From NCBI GenBank assembly GCA_016887505.1, contig CP069393.1:2441001-2505000 (forward strand): 64,000 nucleotides of DNA, in the 5' to 3' direction. The notes beneath the pieces are model-generated. The model did no database searches. It saw only the letters and a list, made by a program, of their open reading frames with translations, and was not told the origin of the DNA. This DNA comes from Clostridia bacterium (lineage in GTDB: Bacteria > Bacillota > TC1 > UBA5767). Below are positions 62,401 to 64,000 of the stretch, one piece after another. The translations under genes were made by a program, and so were the position numbers. The stretch's first letter is position 1. Each line of letters begins with the position of its first letter.

Positions 62401-64000
62401 ACATTAGATAAAGTACGTCCTGGTGGCATCATTGCCTTTGTTACCAGTAAGGGAACCATGGACAAAAAAGATCAAGCTGTCAGAAAGTATATTGCTGAAA
62501 GAGCAGAGCTGATAGGTGCAATACGATTACCCAATACAGCATTTAAGGAAAATGCTAATACCGATGTAACAGCAGATATTCTTTTTCTTAAAAAAAGAGA
62601 ACGCAGGTCGGTGGAAATACCAACTTGGCTATCAGTTACAGAAAATGAAAATGGGGTCCCCGTCAATCAGTACTTCATTGACCATCCCCATATGATGCTT
62701 GGTGAAATGATATTTGATGAAAGAATGTTTGGTAGAGACAGTCGTTATACGACATGTGTAAATACAGATAGTAACTTTAATCTACAAGAAGCTCTAACAG
62801 AAGCAGTCTCTCATCTTCAAGCTGAAATCGGCTATTACGAGCAGGCAAAAAAAGAGGATAACAATGACATCCCTGCTGATCATAAGTATAAGAACTACTG
62901 TTATGCCTTTATAGATGACAAACTTTATTACCGTGAAAACTCTATGATGAGACGAATGGATTATACCGGTAAAACCCTTGAACGTATTCAAGGCATGATG
63001 GCGATTCGTGAAATAACAAGAGAAACCATTACACTTCAAATGGAAGGTTGTACTAAGGAAACGCTTGAAAAGGCTCAAGATCAATTAAATCAACTCTACG
63101 ATACATTTGTGAAGAATCATGGTTATATTACTTCAAGACCAAATGCCAGTGCCTTCCGTGATGACAATGATTATCCACTTTTATGTTCTCTAGAAGTGGA
63201 GGATGAAGATCATCATGTCACAAAGGCAGACATGTTTACCAAAAGAACCATTAAGCCTTATGAATCCATAACAGATGTAGATTCTGCATTTGAAGCATTA
63301 ACAGCTTCCTTAAATGAAAAAGGCATGGTGGATATTCCATTTATGGCTGAGCTTTATGATGAAGAACCTCAAGTCATCATTAAAGAGCTTGAACAAGACA
63401 TTTATCTGAACCCTGAAAAGTATGATGAAAATGATGTTTTAAGAGGCTGGGAGACAGCTGATGAGTACCTCTCAGGTGATGTTAGGCAAAAACTTAAATT
63501 TGCCAAGGTCTTTGCGGATATGAATCCTGAACTCTTTTCTAAGAATGTCCCTGCCCTAGAAAAAGTACAACCCATTGATCTTGAAGCCAGTGATATTGAT
63601 GTAAGGTTAGGAACCACTTGGATTGAACCAACAGATTATGAGCAGTTCATCTATGAGACCTTGAAAACACCGAGATATTATTACAATACTGGTGGAAGAA
63701 ATGAAATCAAAGTGCACTACAACAATTACAATGCAAGCTTTGCAGTTGAGAACAAAGGATTAGATGGCTATTCAGTTTCAGCCAAAGAAACCTATGGTAC
63801 ATCTAGAATGAATGCTTACTACATCATTGAAGACAGCTTAAACCTTAGAAATTCTACGGTGAAGGATCGCGTTGAAGATGGTGATACAGTAAAATATATC
63901 ATCAACAAAAAAGAGACCATGCTGGCGAGAGAAAAACAATCACTGCTAAAACAAGCCTTTAAAGAATGGCTATTTAAAGATCCAGAAAGACGTAAAAAGT
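59455..64000 (+). CDS. Giant element-encoded DNA methylase/helicase protein, partial (runs off the window)
   Basis: One reading frame stays open from 59455 to the window end, over 1,500 residues. The start is TTG, behind GGAGGAG and directly after an in-frame TGA, overlapping parB by eight bases. The first 60 residues resemble the ArdC-like start (FHAKIYKHSFNNAVLIYAQRP ... WINRGAKSI). A low-complexity Ser/Arg/Asp-rich linker runs to about residue 380. The N6-adenine methylase motifs are LEPSLGVGNF (about residue 892) and IGNVPFGNY (about 953). In Tn1549/CTn-like elements this gene also has an SF2 helicase domain, expected beyond this window. Confidence 0.87.
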   Translation, partial: MNRLTEIKEIYDYILKEIMQDEQAWKYFLTFHAKIYKHSFNNAVLIYAQRPEATLVADMEIWNRRIGRWINRGAKSIAVFDDQSAYLKLKYLFDIEDTHGQPHTIPKVWKLNETLESQLLESFNANTLSEWIARRTHESVLAYTSDIQQGLEKELPKTKLSGLPVEGVLRQFMQSLMDSVEYMTAIRSGIEEPKLSNLNSFSTVTDFDSKALTLRLGYLTSTISEHILREIEREIKTIKEEKRSVNVNETHGTQLSGSTRDLSSSDSSIEGGKLRQEAAREVRADGVELSERGTHQSVQLSSDRRDVASNDASSERGSVGEDGETSRPDATRRTHSGPDQHLSDLSSQRDDQNESGGDRSSRNHLQGEIAKDLELPERSSFLMELTDDEIIEKVVLRGSGFEGGKQRIVDFFSEEHTAKEKADFLKNEYGTGGSSVTFSDDLSGFENHDSKGITIDIYKSDKEIHLSWAKVASGIDALIDNGKYFEPRYKNDNPPTRKTVYQPTLFDLGYAENDIRHENYKKLMKVAPGILNGRYRYMKLKAPGFMDLVIERLYENRISLSHYYEQNGDLMSDPDMELIVDHNQKTLTAATFQQDNMAIYHVAYQGDELINLDLEDELNDFLKDWLSNIARQGHIVYKAYYLEDIDEENQEPIFDDNGHEIIIEASSKTDDLLDLEDEDLHEYPLEVGMEVDIEGRKFQIESIDYDSNAVSLMDLTFAGQTGYPIFRKESVDFILDFLPDEKPLTEEEKWGIVSIGPVKDEKKKEEQSTKINYQFSPEDEIGIGGLKTKFRANVETIKTLKVIEAENRMATDKEQSILARYVGWGGMPGAFDIGASGWSNEYAELKKLLSQEEYDSAKASTPNAHYTSSIVIQSIYQALDQFGFKKGNILEPSLGVGNFFSHLPDSMNKSKLFGVELDDVSGRIARQLYQNAQIQIKGYEETQFEDNFFDVAIGNVPFGNYKVYDRLYDKHNFMIHDYFLAKTLDKVRPGGIIAFVTSKGTMDKKDQAVRKYIAERAELIGAIRLPNTAFKENANTDVTADILFLKKRERRSVEIPTWLSVTENENGVPVNQYFIDHPHMMLGEMIFDERMFGRDSRYTTCVNTDSNFNLQEALTEAVSHLQAEIGYYEQAKKEDNNDIPADHKYKNYCYAFIDDKLYYRENSMMRRMDYTGKTLERIQGMMAIREITRETITLQMEGCTKETLEKAQDQLNQLYDTFVKNHGYITSRPNASAFRDDNDYPLLCSLEVEDEDHHVTKADMFTKRTIKPYESITDVDSAFEALTASLNEKGMVDIPFMAELYDEEPQVIIKELEQDIYLNPEKYDENDVLRGWETADEYLSGDVRQKLKFAKVFADMNPELFSKNVPALEKVQPIDLEASDIDVRLGTTWIEPTDYEQFIYETLKTPRYYYNTGGRNEIKVHYNNYNASFAVENKGLDGYSVSAKETYGTSRMNAYYIIEDSLNLRNSTVKDRVEDGDTVKYIINKKETMLAREKQSLLKQAFKEWLFKDPERRKK

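Overview
The window looks like the chromosome of a strictly anaerobic, low-to-moderate-GC Firmicute of the class Clostridia. The evidence is a GatCAB amidotransferase, a two-gene SUF-type Fe-S assembly pair, a tungsten-type aldehyde:ferredoxin oxidoreductase, a xanthine-dehydrogenase and selenium-linked purine-degradation locus, Gram-positive promoters and ribosome binding sites, and a Tn1549/CTn-like conjugative element at the right end. I cannot name the genus from sequence alone. I saw no rRNA, tRNA or CRISPR array.

Layout. (1) 1-9.2 kb is housekeeping: pcrA, ligA, a minimal sufC-sufB pair and gatC-gatA-gatB. (2) 9.4-39.2 kb is a large anaerobic purine/nitrogen catabolism locus. It holds an XRE-cupin regulator, a YqeC-MocA fusion, YqeB and a CoxI-type XdhC (molybdenum hydroxylase maturation), then glyA, ygeY, ygeW, an AOR and a purine-deaminase-like amidohydrolase. 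After an interruption come a threonine-synthase-like PLP enzyme, a dihydropyrimidinase-type hydrolase, carbamate kinase, ssnA, xdhABC and a YgfK-like flavoprotein/Fe-S fusion. The interruption (20.9-27.4 kb) is a compact, divergent Tad/type IVc-like pilus cluster. (3) 39.3-53 kb is mixed chromosome: a lipoprotein with a copper-amine-oxidase-N-type domain, citrate synthase, thioredoxin, a MarR regulator with a two-subunit ABC exporter, a DUF896 protein, an HD-GYP protein, a degenerate CPBP membrane protein, a tandem glycosyltransferase and the RlmD-type rRNA methyltransferase. (4) From about 53 kb to the end is an integrated element next to the 3' end of rlmD. It carries a leftward defence-like operon (XRE regulator, OLD-family ATPase/TOPRIM nuclease, UvrD-like helicase; Gabija-like), then rightward parA, parB and the start of a giant methylase/helicase gene that runs off the window.

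How the genes fit together. Xanthine dehydrogenase (XdhABC, matured by YqeB, YqeC-MocA and the CoxI-type XdhC), the deaminases (SsnA and the 19.4 kb amidohydrolase), the ring-opening HydA-type hydrolase, the YgeY hydrolase, the YgeW carbamoyltransferase and carbamate kinase form a plausible route from purines to carbamoyl phosphate, ATP, ammonia and glycine/serine-level intermediates. GlyA and the PLP enzyme would take the amino-acid products. YgfK-like and AOR would handle low-potential electrons. No ygeX is visible; the PLP enzyme at 27.4 kb may replace it (inference).

Most interesting leads: the Gabija-like pair with its regulator and shared divergent operators; a folded, terminator-ended leader upstream of ssnA that looks like an undescribed riboswitch or attenuator; a GC-rich three-hairpin element upstream of the XRE-cupin gene; a CsoR/CstR-type operator inside the thioredoxin promoter; and several proteins that keep a fold but have lost catalytic residues (CpaE-like, CPBP, the second glycosyltransferase half, the pyrimidine-site cysteine in the YgfK-like fusion).
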